A DNA stretch of 64,000 bases from Salsuginibacillus halophilus (GTDB taxonomy: Bacteria; Bacillota; Bacilli; Bacillales; Marinococcaceae), in assembly GCF_003014715.1 (NCBI RefSeq), contig NZ_PYAV01000006.1, positions 124,001 to 188,000 of the forward strand, read 5' to 3'. A program made the position numbers and the translations under genes. Position 1 is the first letter of the stretch. The number at the start of each line of letters is the position of its first letter. Under the pieces are notes generated by a model. That model did not search any database and was not told where the DNA came from. It worked only from the letters and a program-made list of their open reading frames with translations. Positions 25,613 through 36,033 of the stretch are shown here, piece after piece.

Positions 25613-26530
25613 TTAACCCCTTCTTTGTTTTGCGTCCGCCGCACGCCTGAGCGCTTGACCGACGTTATTTATACTCAGCATCAATACAAGAATAAGTATT
25701 GATGCAGGTACCCAGATCCACCAACGTTCCTCTAAGGTCGTTGGGTTTGTTGCGTAACTGATCAATGTGCCAAGGCTTGGTGTTTCTTCTGGAAAACCGA
25801 AGCCAAGAAAGCTTAAGCCGGATTCAATCCCAATATTTGCTGCTAGATTAAGTGTCATCGTAACGATAATGATCGAGCTTAAATTTGGCATCAGCTGGGT
25901 GAAAATGATTTTTAAATGGGACGAACCTAAGGTGCGAGATGCTTTTATATAATCCAGCTCGCGCTCCCGTAATGCTTTGGAGCGTATGATCCTGGCGATC
26001 CCCATCCATAAAAACATGGACATAATAAAGATAAATGACCAAACGGTGTACTGCGGAACAATAACGATGAATACGATAACGATCAAAAGCGTCGGCAAGA
26101 CAAAAAAGAAATCAACAATCCGCATAATGATGTTATCCACTGTGTTACCAAAGTAGCCCGCAACAACCCCTAAAATGATCCCGATCATTCCACTGACGGC
26201 TGTTACACCAATACCGACAGTTAAAGAGTTTCTCGTGCCAATAATGAGCTGCCCGAATACATCCCGTCCTCCATAATCTGTTCCAAGCCAAAACTCGGAG
26301 GAAGGTGGTTCATGAATAGCAAACAAATCCACTCGCACAATTTCTTCTTGTGAAAGAAACAGCGGGACGAGATATACGATCATCATAATAGAAACCACTA
26401 AAAGTAATGAAAATAACGCTACTTTATCCCGTAGTACTTCTGTTAATAATATGCGCCAACCCGGAGGACTTTTGCCGGCATCCATATCCTGCGGGTCTGC
26501 CATAGTTTCTGCTTGTTGAGACTGCTCCAC
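25613..26530 (-). CDS. Peptide ABC transporter permease, OppC/AppC type
   Basis: 305 residues with a cytoplasmic N-terminal tail, one membrane segment (about 38-58), an extracellular part containing FWLGTDYGGRDVF, and five further membrane segments. The ATPase-contact loop reads KALRERELDYIKASRTLG. GLSFLGFG is typical of the family. It pairs with the OppB-type permease encoded just upstream (21 bp gap). The ribosome site overlaps that gap. Confidence 0.93.
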   Translation of the reverse strand: MEQSQQAETMADPQDMDAGKSPPGWRILLTEVLRDKVALFSLLLVVSIMMIVYLVPLFLSQEEIVRVDLFAIHEPPSSEFWLGTDYGGRDVFGQLIIGTRNSLTVGIGVTAVSGMIGIILGVVAGYFGNTVDNIIMRIVDFFFVLPTLLIVIVFIVIVPQYTVWSFIFIMSMFLWMGIARIIRSKALRERELDYIKASRTLGSSHLKIIFTQLMPNLSSIIIVTMTLNLAANIGIESGLSFLGFGFPEETPSLGTLISYATNPTTLEERWWIWVPASILILVLMLSINNVGQALRRAADAKQRRG

Positions 26531-26551
26531 AGGCTCACCTCCTTTATGCCT

Positions 26552-27511
26552 TTACTTGATTCGAATCCGTGGATCAACAATACTCATGATGATATCGGAC
26601 AAGAGCGCACCGAGGATGGCTGCAACACCAAACAACATGACAATCGCGGTAACCACCGGGAAGTCCCGGACTTGAATGGATTCAAGGAAAAGCTGCCCCA
26701 TACCCGGATAACTGAAAATTTGCTCCACAAAGATGGAACCGCCAATTAAAGTGGTTACTTCATAACCAAAAACTGCAGCGATCGGGAGTAATGAGTTTCG
26801 AAAGATATGATTCGTATAAACTTTCGGTTCAGGTACCCCTTTGGCGCGTGCTGTAGAAATAAATTCTTTCTGCTTTGTTTCAATAACTTCACTCCGCAAG
26901 TACTGTACCGTTGTCACCGTGCCGATCAGCGCCAGAGAAAGCGCCGGCAGAAGCAGGTGATATACTTTACTTGTGAAGAAATCCCAACCTGTAAGCCCTG
27001 GATCAACACTGCCGCCTGTTGGGAACCAGCCGAGCTGAAAACCGAAAATAAAGAGCATTACAAGAGCGAAAATAAATAATGGTGCAGCAAAACCTATGTA
27101 CGTATAACCTGTGATTAAGCGGTCTGCAATCGTATCATTCCAGCGTCCGCTGATAAGACCAAGCGGCAGAGCCAGCATATAAACAAAAATAAGAGCAGCA
27201 ACGCCCAGCCAGATGGAGTTAACCATCCGATGCCAGATTAAATCAGAAACAGGCACTGAGTGTGTAAACGAGTGTCCAAAATCACCTTGAACAACGGAGC
27301 CGACCCAATTCAAGTACTGGGTATGCCAAGGCTCATTTAAGCCTAGATCTTCACGTATCTGCTCCTGCTGCTCTGGCGAAACGTTCGGGTCCATCGCCAA
27401 ACTTGACGTTACATCTCCAGGCATTAACTGTGCCAGAATAAAAACGATCATGCTTAATAGCACAAGCTGCGGAAACATGATGATAATACGCCTTACAATA
27501 AACTTCCACAT
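26552..27511 (-). CDS. Peptide ABC transporter permease, OppB/AppB type
   Basis: 319 residues with the N-terminal membrane helix and the QLMPGD motif of OppB-type permeases, six membrane segments, and the EAA-like loop IETKQKEFISTARAKGVPE contacting the ATPase. It is flanked by the ATPase gene upstream and the OppC-type gene downstream on the same strand, all closely spaced. The order here is D-F-B-C-A, unlike the D-F-A-B-C of the Bacillus subtilis app operon. Confidence 0.93.
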   Translation of the reverse strand: MWKFIVRRIIIMFPQLVLLSMIVFILAQLMPGDVTSSLAMDPNVSPEQQEQIREDLGLNEPWHTQYLNWVGSVVQGDFGHSFTHSVPVSDLIWHRMVNSIWLGVAALIFVYMLALPLGLISGRWNDTIADRLITGYTYIGFAAPLFIFALVMLFIFGFQLGWFPTGGSVDPGLTGWDFFTSKVYHLLLPALSLALIGTVTTVQYLRSEVIETKQKEFISTARAKGVPEPKVYTNHIFRNSLLPIAAVFGYEVTTLIGGSIFVEQIFSYPGMGQLFLESIQVRDFPVVTAIVMLFGVAAILGALLSDIIMSIVDPRIRIK

Positions 27512-27528
27512 TTGCTTCGTTCACCTCC

Positions 27529-28432
27529 TCATGGCAGAGCTGCGTAATGGGTCGAGCTGACTTGTTTTAAATCAAAGACGCCGCCATGCTCATCAAAAAA
27601 TTCTGCCTTTTTATTGTCGTACTCTTTTTTCACTTCCCGGCGGAAATCGGTCTGGTGCTTTCGATTGGCCGGGTCAATATCCGGAATGGCAGCCACAAGA
27701 CGTTTCGTATAAATGTGCTGTGGGTTGTCATAAACATCTTCAGCCGAACCTTCTTCCACAAACCGACCGTTATACATAATCCCGATCCGGTTGCACATAT
27801 GCCGAACCACCCCGAGGTCATGACTAATAAAGATATAAGTTAAATCAAGCTCACGCTGTATTTCTTTCATAAAGTTCAAGACTTGTGCCTGCACAGACAC
27901 ATCTAAAGCTGAAACCGGCTCATCAGCGATAATCAACTTCGGCTGAAGCGCCAGCGCCCGTGCTACACCGAGACGCTGCTTCTGCCCGCCGGAAAATTCA
28001 TGCGGATATTTATGCATCGACTCCGGACTTAGACCAACGAGCTCTAGCAGTTCTTGAATGCGCCTGCGCTCATCATCTTTCGTCCTTTTCTCGAAATTAC
28101 GAATCGGCTCTGCGATAATATCATTCACCCGCTTCTTTGGGTTCAACGAAGAGTATGGATCTTGAAACACCATTTGAATATCCTTATAGTACTCTCTTCG
28201 GTCTTGGCGCTTGAGCTGATTCAGCTTTTGACCTTCAAAAGTTACTTCACCTGCAGTAGGAGACTCCAAACCGATAATTGCCCGCCCTGAAGTTGATTTG
28301 CCTGAGCCGGATTCACCTACAAGGCCGTATGTTTCTCCGCGCTCAAGCTCCATCGTTATACCATCGACTGCGCGGACAACATCTATTTTTCGGCGGAGAA
28401 TGCCGCCTCGAATGGGATAATGGACTTTTAAG

Positions 28433-28455
<23 letters not shown>
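27529..28455 (-). CDS. Peptide ABC transporter ATPase, OppF/AppF type
   Basis: 308 residues from ATG 28455 (GAGGAGG 9 nt upstream). A longer in-frame extension to 28665 would lie wholly within the previous gene and is rejected. Walker [10 protein letters not shown], signature [10 protein letters not shown], Walker [13 protein letters not shown] and the H-loop FISHDLG are intact. The start overlaps the 3' end of the OppD-type gene by 23 bases. OppF and OppD form the ATPase heterodimer. Confidence 0.93.
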
Positions 28456-29458
<1,003 letters not shown>

Positions 29459-29839
29459 AAATATCACCTTTTACGTTAAAATCTTGTACTGATAAAAAAC
29501 AAAAAATTGTTACTATTTAGACGATTTTTAAGGTACGCCACTATTTAATGACTGCAACTTGCCGCTAGATAACCCTCAATTCTGAAAATTTATGCGATAA
29601 GAGTTAACGTTACGAAATAAATGTCATTATGCTAAAAATAAAACGAAATTATTAGCATATTTGGAATAAGTTTATGTATTTATTAGATTTTCACATAGTG
29701 TAGGACAATTTTATAATTTTCGCAATACAAATATGAAAAATTTTTAATAGTTTTTTCTTTCTTTTTCCATATAAGCTGTATTCTACTATGACGCTGGTTG
29801 CAAACGTTGTAATCTTTCGTCGTTCTATTACAATGCATT

Positions 29840-29857
29840 AGAATGAACGGTCATTCA
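29840..29857. promoter_or_regulatory. FadR-like (TetR) operator in a gene-free region
   Basis: AGAATGAACGGTCATTCA fits the Bacillus subtilis FadR consensus TGAATGAMTANTCATTCA in both arms (GAATGA, TCATTC, final A), with a different centre. A TATAAT (29859-29864) abuts it. The gene controlled is unclear: the peptide transporter runs leftward from 29458 and clpE has its own promoter at 30010. The rest of 29469-30009 is AT-rich and I see no gene there. Confidence 0.45.
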
Positions 29858-30009
29858 CTATAATCATAAATGATGCAGGTTATACCGCCAATACTTTTTT
29901 CAAAATTAGACAATTTAATTTCAATCTTATTTGAGCCATAAACATAAAAGGTTTTACTACAAAGTTTAATATCGGATGGGAAAGTGGCTAAAAAATTTTT
30001 ATAAACCCC

Positions 30010-30038
30010 TTGAAAGTCAAAGAAGGTCAGACTATAAT
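30010..30038 (+). promoter_or_regulatory. Sigma-A promoter of clpE
   Basis: TTGAAA (30010-30015), 17-bp spacer, TATAAT (30033-30038). A CtsR box covers the spacer. Confidence 0.85.
30015..30031 (+). promoter_or_regulatory. CtsR box 1
   Basis: AGTCAAA-GAA-GGTCAGA matches the heptad direct repeat RGTCAAA-NAN-RGTCAAA bound by CtsR, with one mismatch, and lies inside the clpE promoter. Confidence 0.85.
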
Positions 30039-30050
30039 AGAGTTAACATT

Positions 30051-30073
30051 AGTCAAAGATAGTCAAAGTCAAA
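30051..30073 (+). promoter_or_regulatory. CtsR box 2
   Basis: AGTCAAA-GAT-AGTCAAA is a perfect CtsR box, with a third overlapping heptad AGTCAAA to 30073, just downstream of the clpE start site. Confidence 0.88.
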
Positions 30074-30152
30074 CTGTGAATATAAGATGTATCGAAACGA
30101 CAAACGTGTGCCATGCAATTTACAAAACAAACACTTAAAGGAGGAAACACTT

Positions 30153-32288
30153 ATGATTCGTTGTGAAAACTGTAAACAGCGACAAGCTCGTATCGAGCTC
30201 CATATGAAGGTGAATAACGAACAACAGCGCATGCATTTATGTGAAAACTGCTATCGCCATGTGCACAATCAAATGAAACAGCCATCTGGATTTAGTGGTC
30301 ATGGTCAGTTTGATGAAATCATGAATTCAATGATGGGTGGTGGTGCAGAGATGCAGCAAGGTCAACAAACCGAAGATAGCGGACAACAGCAGAGCCTGCT
30401 TGAAGAACTCGGGCGTAACTTGTCTGATGCTGCTAGTGCAGGTGCGATTGACCCGGTGATTGGCCGTGCTGATGAAGTTGAGCGCGTTATTGAAACACTC
30501 AACCGCCGCAATAAAAACAACCCGGTACTGATTGGTGAACCTGGTGTAGGTAAGACCGCCATCGCTGAAGGTCTTGCCCTCCGAATTCACGAAGGCCAAG
30601 TACCAAATAAGCTGAAAAACAAGAAGATCTACTTGCTCGATGTTACTTCCCTTGTAGCAAACACCGGGGTGCGCGGGCAGTTTGAAGAGCGTATGAAGCA
30701 GTTGATTCAAGAGCTTCAAGACCAAGAAGATACCATCGTATTTATTGATGAAGTGCATCAAATTGTAAACGCCGGTGCTGCTGAGGGCTCTTCCGGCGCA
30801 GGCGATATGTTAAAACCTGCGCTTGCCCGTGGAGAAATCCAAGTGATCGGTGCAACCACACTTGCTGAATACCGCAAAATTGAAAAAGATGCTGCTCTCG
30901 AGCGTCGTTTGCAGCCGGTAATGGTGGACGAGCCTAACACTGAAGATGCAGTAGAGATATTGAAAGGCCTGCAGCCAAACTATGAAGCATATCATAACGT
31001 CCGCTTCACTGAAGATGCACTCCGTGCTTGTGTCGCGCTGTCCGATCGTTATGTACAGGACCGCTTTCTACCGGACAAAGCCATTGACTTAATGGATGAA
31101 GCCGGATCAAAGCTCAACCTGCTTCATACAAAAGATCAAGACAGCGATATTCAAAGCCGGATTGAACAGATTCAAGCAGCCAAGGAACGCGCAACCCAGC
31201 AGGAAGACTACGAACAAGCTGCCAAACTTCGTGATGAAGAAGCTCAACTGCAGCAAAAGCTTGAAGAAAACAAACAAGGCACTTCTGATCAAGAAGAGGA
31301 AGCTGTCGTTGATACGGAGCATATCCAAGAAATTCTTGAAAATAAAACCGGCATTCCAGTCCGCCGCCTGCAGGCAGATGAGCAAAAGAAAATGCGCGAT
31401 CTGCCGGAGCGCTTAAACGCAAGCGTCATCGGCCAGAATGAAGCTGTTACGAAAGTTTCGAAGGCAATTCGCCGCAACCGTGCCGGCCTTCGCCGCGGCA
31501 CCCGTCCAATCGGCTCTTTCTTGTTCGTCGGACCTACTGGTGTCGGTAAGACGGAGCTTTCTAAGCAGCTTGCTGAAGAAATGTTCGGTGACGGCGAAGC
31601 GATGATCCGCTTCGACATGAGTGAATATATGGAAAAACACTCCGTTTCTAAGTTGATTGGTTCCCCTCCAGGATATGTTGGACATGAAGAAGCTGGTCAG
31701 CTGACAGAGCGGGTGCGGCGCAAACCGTACAGCATTATTCTGCTTGATGAAATTGAAAAAGCACATCCAGATGTGCAGCATATGTTTCTACAAATTATGG
31801 AGGACGGTCGACTCACCGACAGCCAAGGCCGTACCGTAAGCTTTAAGGATACCGTGATTATCATGACTTCAAATGCCGGCGCCGGCATGAAAAAAGTTTC
31901 TGTCGGATTCGGAAGCGACGAGGACAACGCCCCGAAAATTACGGAAACATTAAGCGACGATTTTAAACCGGAGTTTTTAAACCGTTTCGACGGTATCGTA
32001 GAATTTAAAGAATTAAGTCGTGAAAACTTGCTACAGATTGTCGATTTAATGCTCGAGGATATTTATCAAGCTGCTGAAGACGAAGGCCTTAAAGTTCACG
32101 TCAATGATGAAGCAAAACAGAAGCTTGCTGAACTTGGTTATGACCCAGCCTTTGGTGCCCGTCCGCTTCGGCGCGTCATCGAGGAACATGTGGAAGATGG
32201 TATTGCCGACTTCATGCTCGAAGAAGACAACTTGAAAAACCTTCACATTACTGTAAAAGACGATGCCATCGCTGTCGAAAAAGCGTAA
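30153..32288 (+). CDS. clpE: ATP-dependent unfoldase ClpE
   Basis: 711 residues from ATG 30153 (AAAGGAGG 8 nt upstream); the longer frame to 30087 starts in the operator region. The N-terminal zinc finger (Cys 4, 7, 30, 33) is the hallmark of ClpE. Two AAA+ modules follow, with Walker A GEPGVGKT (about 128) and GPTGVGKTE (about 460), and a UVR coiled-coil (about 335-370) between them. ClpE feeds unfolded proteins to ClpP and is the most strongly heat-induced Clp ATPase in Bacillus subtilis, under CtsR. Two CtsR boxes here agree. ctsR itself is outside the window. Confidence 0.95.
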   Translation: MIRCENCKQRQARIELHMKVNNEQQRMHLCENCYRHVHNQMKQPSGFSGHGQFDEIMNSMMGGGAEMQQGQQTEDSGQQQSLLEELGRNLSDAASAGAIDPVIGRADEVERVIETLNRRNKNNPVLIGEPGVGKTAIAEGLALRIHEGQVPNKLKNKKIYLLDVTSLVANTGVRGQFEERMKQLIQELQDQEDTIVFIDEVHQIVNAGAAEGSSGAGDMLKPALARGEIQVIGATTLAEYRKIEKDAALERRLQPVMVDEPNTEDAVEILKGLQPNYEAYHNVRFTEDALRACVALSDRYVQDRFLPDKAIDLMDEAGSKLNLLHTKDQDSDIQSRIEQIQAAKERATQQEDYEQAAKLRDEEAQLQQKLEENKQGTSDQEEEAVVDTEHIQEILENKTGIPVRRLQADEQKKMRDLPERLNASVIGQNEAVTKVSKAIRRNRAGLRRGTRPIGSFLFVGPTGVGKTELSKQLAEEMFGDGEAMIRFDMSEYMEKHSVSKLIGSPPGYVGHEEAGQLTERVRRKPYSIILLDEIEKAHPDVQHMFLQIMEDGRLTDSQGRTVSFKDTVIIMTSNAGAGMKKVSVGFGSDEDNAPKITETLSDDFKPEFLNRFDGIVEFKELSRENLLQIVDLMLEDIYQAAEDEGLKVHVNDEAKQKLAELGYDPAFGARPLRRVIEEHVEDGIADFMLEEDNLKNLHITVKDDAIAVEKA

Positions 32289-32297
32289 GCACGAAAC

Positions 32298-32342
32298 AAA
32301 GCCTCATTGACCGGTTTTCACACCGTTCAATGAGGCTTTTTT
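32298..32342. terminator. Bidirectional terminator between clpE and mtlD
   Basis: AGCCTCATTGA (32300-32310) pairs with TCAATGAGGCT (32327-32337), followed on + by TTTTTT and on - by TTTG. It serves the convergent clpE and mtlD ends. Confidence 0.9.
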
Positions 32343-33489
32343 ATAACGCTTCAATTTCTGCTTGAATCTTTTCGAGCAGCACCTCATCCTGCAGACCGGT
32401 AACAGCTGAGATCACTTCAAATGCCGGCTCACGATGCAATCGCTCTGTAATCAGCTGGCTTTCTTCATCTTCAGCATCATTGTAGAGCAGCGCATAAGCA
32501 ATGGTTCTTTGTAAATGTGGTGCCTCAATCCCTGCTTCGTGCAGCTGCACATAAGGAGAAATCAACCGTTCCTCTTTTCCTAACTTACGCATCGGCTGCC
32601 GCCCGACCCGGGTAATTTGATCATTTAATTCCGGGGTTTGAAAACGGCCGCGGATCTTTTGATGATAAGTCTTAAGCTCGTCATGATCAAAATCGTATAA
32701 ATGCTGAAGCAGCGTACCTGTTTCTTCTAAAACGCCGGCAAAAACAGCAGCAGATCTGCTGTTTTCAAGTGCTCCCATAATCGTTGTTTCACCGTGATAC
32801 GCGCCTGCATAAGCAAGGGCAGCATGGCCGGTATTTACTGTGAACATTTTTCGTTGAATAAACGGCAGAAGTTCCGCCACGTACGTAACATTTGGAAGTG
32901 TTCCACTAGTCTCCTTACGCTTCATATCCGGCGTCTCAATCACCCATTCGAAAAAGGGCTCCACTAAAACATCCAAGACATTTTTCTTTTCCGGCTGCGG
33001 GGGTACAATCCGATCTACTGCAGCATTTGGAAACCCAATCACTTGTTCAGCAGCTGCTTTGTTTTCAAGGTTTAAATGCATTTGCACATGAGATTTCAAT
33101 GCCTCACTACCGCCCACCATATTCTCACACGCTACTATATCAAGTGGAGGGCGTGACTGTTCGAGACGAAGTTCAACACCGGCGGCGATATGAGCCGCAA
33201 TGTGCGGCAGAACATTCGGCCCTACTGCAGTTGTTACAATGTCCGCCTCCGCAACAGCTTGTTCAACTTCCCTCGGCTTTTCTGCACTGTGAAGTCCATC
33301 AACATTCTCTACCCGAAAGTTTGGCCGCCCTTGTTCAGCATACATAATCTCATAGGCGCCATCTTCGTTTAACGCTTGGATCACATCCGCATTAATATCA
33401 ACAAAAGTGATCGAAAAGCCGGCTTCAGTTAATACTTCGGCAACGAAACCACGACCGATATTGCCGGCACCAAAATGAACAGCACGCAT
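32341..33489 (-). CDS. mtlD: Mannitol-1-phosphate 5-dehydrogenase
   Basis: 382 residues, full length. The N-terminal NAD site reads HFGAGNIGRGF, and the family segments ACENMVGGSEAL, FPNAAVDRIVPP and the NTGHAALAYAG helix are present. It oxidises mannitol-1-phosphate to fructose-6-phosphate after PTS uptake. Last gene of mtlA-mtlR-mtlF-mtlD; its start overlaps the mtlF stop. This gene order is the one known from Geobacillus stearothermophilus. Confidence 0.96.
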   Translation of the reverse strand: MRAVHFGAGNIGRGFVAEVLTEAGFSITFVDINADVIQALNEDGAYEIMYAEQGRPNFRVENVDGLHSAEKPREVEQAVAEADIVTTAVGPNVLPHIAAHIAAGVELRLEQSRPPLDIVACENMVGGSEALKSHVQMHLNLENKAAAEQVIGFPNAAVDRIVPPQPEKKNVLDVLVEPFFEWVIETPDMKRKETSGTLPNVTYVAELLPFIQRKMFTVNTGHAALAYAGAYHGETTIMGALENSRSAAVFAGVLEETGTLLQHLYDFDHDELKTYHQKIRGRFQTPELNDQITRVGRQPMRKLGKEERLISPYVQLHEAGIEAPHLQRTIAYALLYNDAEDEESQLITERLHREPAFEVISAVTGLQDEVLLEKIQAEIEAL

Positions 33490-33923
33490 CAGGCAGTCAC
33501 CTCATCAAAGTGGCTGAGCAGTTCTTCAGCAGTCGTTGAAGCAAGAATCGCTTCCATATCATCATCTTCAGAACATGTTACCGCAATGCTTGATAAAATG
33601 TCCAAATGCTCATCACCTAACGCCGCAATTCCGATGACTAAATAAACGTCTTCTCCATCCCAATCCACCGGCTCATGAAATAGCAGAAAGGATAAACCAG
33701 TCGCTTGAATTTCAGACTTTGCCTCTTCTGTTCCGTGCGGGATCGCTAAACCGTTGCCCATAAATGTTGAAGTCAGTTCTTCACGTTCCTGCATCTTCTC
33801 CACGTAACCTTCGGCGACGTATCCTTCGTTCTGTAAAAGCCGGCCTGCTTCTTTAATGGCTTCAGTTTTTGACATCGTACTCAAGCCTGTACGTACCATT
33901 GCTGGTGTTACAATTTCACTCAT
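33489..33923 (-). CDS. mtlF: Mannitol-specific PTS enzyme IIA
   Basis: 144 residues from ATG 33923, with GAGGAG 9 nt upstream inside the end of mtlR. The phosphorylated histidine is in NGLAIPHGT (about residue 62). As a separate IIA protein it passes phosphate from HPr to the IIB domain of MtlA and, in bacilli, also modulates MtlR. It is short and acidic, with no membrane part. Confidence 0.94.
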   Translation of the reverse strand: MSEIVTPAMVRTGLSTMSKTEAIKEAGRLLQNEGYVAEGYVEKMQEREELTSTFMGNGLAIPHGTEEAKSEIQATGLSFLLFHEPVDWDGEDVYLVIGIAALGDEHLDILSSIAVTCSEDDDMEAILASTTAEELLSHFDEVTA

Positions 33924-33936
33924 ATCTATTCGCTCC

Positions 33937-36015
33937 TCATTCTTCAAGTTGTTCGATCAAGTAAGACCGAAACCGACGTTCTAATAAATGATACAATGTT
34001 TCTTCTTGTCCGGTTTCAAACAGTCGTACCTGCTCCTCGTTTTCAATAATTAATGTACTAATAAAGCTCATTAATTCCGGCCCGTATTCATGCCAGACTT
34101 TAGGTGCAAGCATGACAAGTAAGCGATTTACTTTCGCAGGCTGCCTATCCATACCTTCAAGCTCAAGCGGCTCTTGTAAGTCATACACCGTAAATACCGG
34201 CTCATCGACGTGCGCACTGCGTGTATGAAACAAAGCCACATTTGTACCAGGTATAGCAAGTCCCCCAATCTCCTGCCGTGCAAGCAGCTCCTTTTGTACC
34301 TGGCCTGCCTGCTGAACACTCCCTTTCACTTCCTGGCGGCGGCAGATTTCACAAAGCACATCTGCTAAAGCGGACGAGGCCGGCGCCAGCTCGACAGTGA
34401 AGTTTTTTAATATTGTTTGAATGGCAGCACTTAACTGTTCCACGCCAGCCATATCAGCTGCACGCTTTTTCCTTGACTCTGTCTCTTTTAAAACAGCAGT
34501 TGGCTGTTCCTCTGTACTTTTTTGCACCGCTTCGTGAATGCGCACTGCTTCTTCCTCTGATAAAAAAGGCGTTACTACAAAAGCTTTCTTTGCATGCTTT
34601 AACGGCACAGTAGAGACGACAAGGTCTGCATGCGGCACATTTCCCTGCTCGATCTCAAGTACTGAAGCTAACGATACCTTCCCGATTTCCGGGATTTCCT
34701 GCTGCAATCGGGCAGCAAGCATCTTCGACGTACCAAGACCACTGGAGCAGACGACTAAAGCGTGCAGCTTCTGCTGTGGCTTTATCCGTTCCATCGCGGG
34801 CCAGATATGCATAACTAAAAAGCCGATTTCTTCAGGAGGAAGTGCTGTTGAAAATGCTTCAGGGCCGTGACGTGCAACACTTTCATACAGCGCAGGGTAT
34901 TGATCTTGAATGGTTTCTAGCATCGGATTATAGATACTCATTCCTTGTTGAATACGATAGAGCGCCGGTTTTATATGGGTCAGCAGGTCATTGTGTAAGG
35001 TGCGGTCTTTCATTAACGGCACTTGCCATTCAGCTTCGATGTGCTGTAAAAAAGAATTTATTTTACGTCGGAGGACCAACGTCTGCTCTTCTTCACTAAA
35101 TGCTGCTTCCACTTGCTTTGCGCCGAGCAGGTGCATCGTCACGTAAGCTGCTTCTGCTTTCGGCATTTGAAGGTTTAAGCGTTGTTCAAGCTGCTGTGAA
35201 ATCACCTGCGCCGTTTCATACTCTTTTTGATGCGAGAGCTCTAAGAACGCAGCATCATCAATATCGATCTTTTCTCCTTGCTGTATGCGGGCAACAGCTA
35301 AACCGAGGTGAATTATTAATCCGGCGTAAGAAGCATCTGTGATCGATTCCTGCTGCATTTTTTGAGCTTCCCGGAGACTGTAGAGCACTTCCTTCAATAC
35401 CTCAGGCTTTATAACGTGGAGCAGCTGGGCAGCAGCTGGGTAGAAAGCATCTTCCTCATCCGTCCACTCCTCCAGCCACAATAGCAACGCTTCCTCACTG
35501 CCTTGCGCAGCTAAAAGCTTGCGCAGCGCATACCGTTTTTTCACTTCAGAGCCTTCAACGATAATACCGTACCCCCGCCGGCGGGTTAAAGCTAAATCGT
35601 GATCAAGCAGCTGGCTTTCAAGTTTATTTAAGTCACTGCTGACTGTAGCAATGGTTACCCCAAGCTCTTTTGCCAGCGAATAAAGCTTAATTGGTTCATG
35701 TGCCTGCAAAAGACGCTGCAGTAAATTATCCATGCGTTCATCCCGAGAATACTCCACCGGCTCGTGTTTATTTAACTCCTGCTGCAACTTGTTAATGTTT
35801 TCAGCTTCACCAGCAATCTGTAAGCCTGAATTACTCTGCTTATTAAGCTCAAGCTGAAATGAACTTAATGTGTCTTCAACGCCGGGGAGATCACGGTGAA
35901 TCGTGCGGACACTTACTTGCAGCCGATCCGCAAGCTCTTTCACTTTGATCCCTTCTTGAGAAGCTAGCAAAAACGACAACATCTGCCGTTCGCGGGCGGA
36001 CAAGTACATGTGCAT
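33937..36015 (-). CDS. mtlR: Mannitol operon activator MtlR
   Basis: 692 residues from ATG 36015 (GGGAGC 6 nt upstream; GTG 36018 is too close). The domains are an N-terminal helix-turn-helix (VKELADRLQVSVRTIHRDL), a second HTH, two PRD modules, a IIB-Gat-like domain with its Cys in VVCSSGLGTSKM, and a C-terminal IIA-like domain with His in ALFHTRS. In bacilli MtlR is activated or inactivated by phosphorylation at PRD2, IIB and IIA sites. It should bind the inverted repeat upstream of mtlA. Confidence 0.93.
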   Translation of the reverse strand: MHMYLSARERQMLSFLLASQEGIKVKELADRLQVSVRTIHRDLPGVEDTLSSFQLELNKQSNSGLQIAGEAENINKLQQELNKHEPVEYSRDERMDNLLQRLLQAHEPIKLYSLAKELGVTIATVSSDLNKLESQLLDHDLALTRRRGYGIIVEGSEVKKRYALRKLLAAQGSEEALLLWLEEWTDEEDAFYPAAAQLLHVIKPEVLKEVLYSLREAQKMQQESITDASYAGLIIHLGLAVARIQQGEKIDIDDAAFLELSHQKEYETAQVISQQLEQRLNLQMPKAEAAYVTMHLLGAKQVEAAFSEEEQTLVLRRKINSFLQHIEAEWQVPLMKDRTLHNDLLTHIKPALYRIQQGMSIYNPMLETIQDQYPALYESVARHGPEAFSTALPPEEIGFLVMHIWPAMERIKPQQKLHALVVCSSGLGTSKMLAARLQQEIPEIGKVSLASVLEIEQGNVPHADLVVSTVPLKHAKKAFVVTPFLSEEEAVRIHEAVQKSTEEQPTAVLKETESRKKRAADMAGVEQLSAAIQTILKNFTVELAPASSALADVLCEICRRQEVKGSVQQAGQVQKELLARQEIGGLAIPGTNVALFHTRSAHVDEPVFTVYDLQEPLELEGMDRQPAKVNRLLVMLAPKVWHEYGPELMSFISTLIIENEEQVRLFETGQEETLYHLLERRFRSYLIEQLEE

Positions 36016-36033
36016 CACCCAGCTCCCTGTAAG

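Noticed and set aside
30087-30152. N-terminal extension of ClpE
   Set aside because: It overlaps the leader after the CtsR boxes and is not part of the zinc-finger family start; AAAGGAGG supports ATG 30153.
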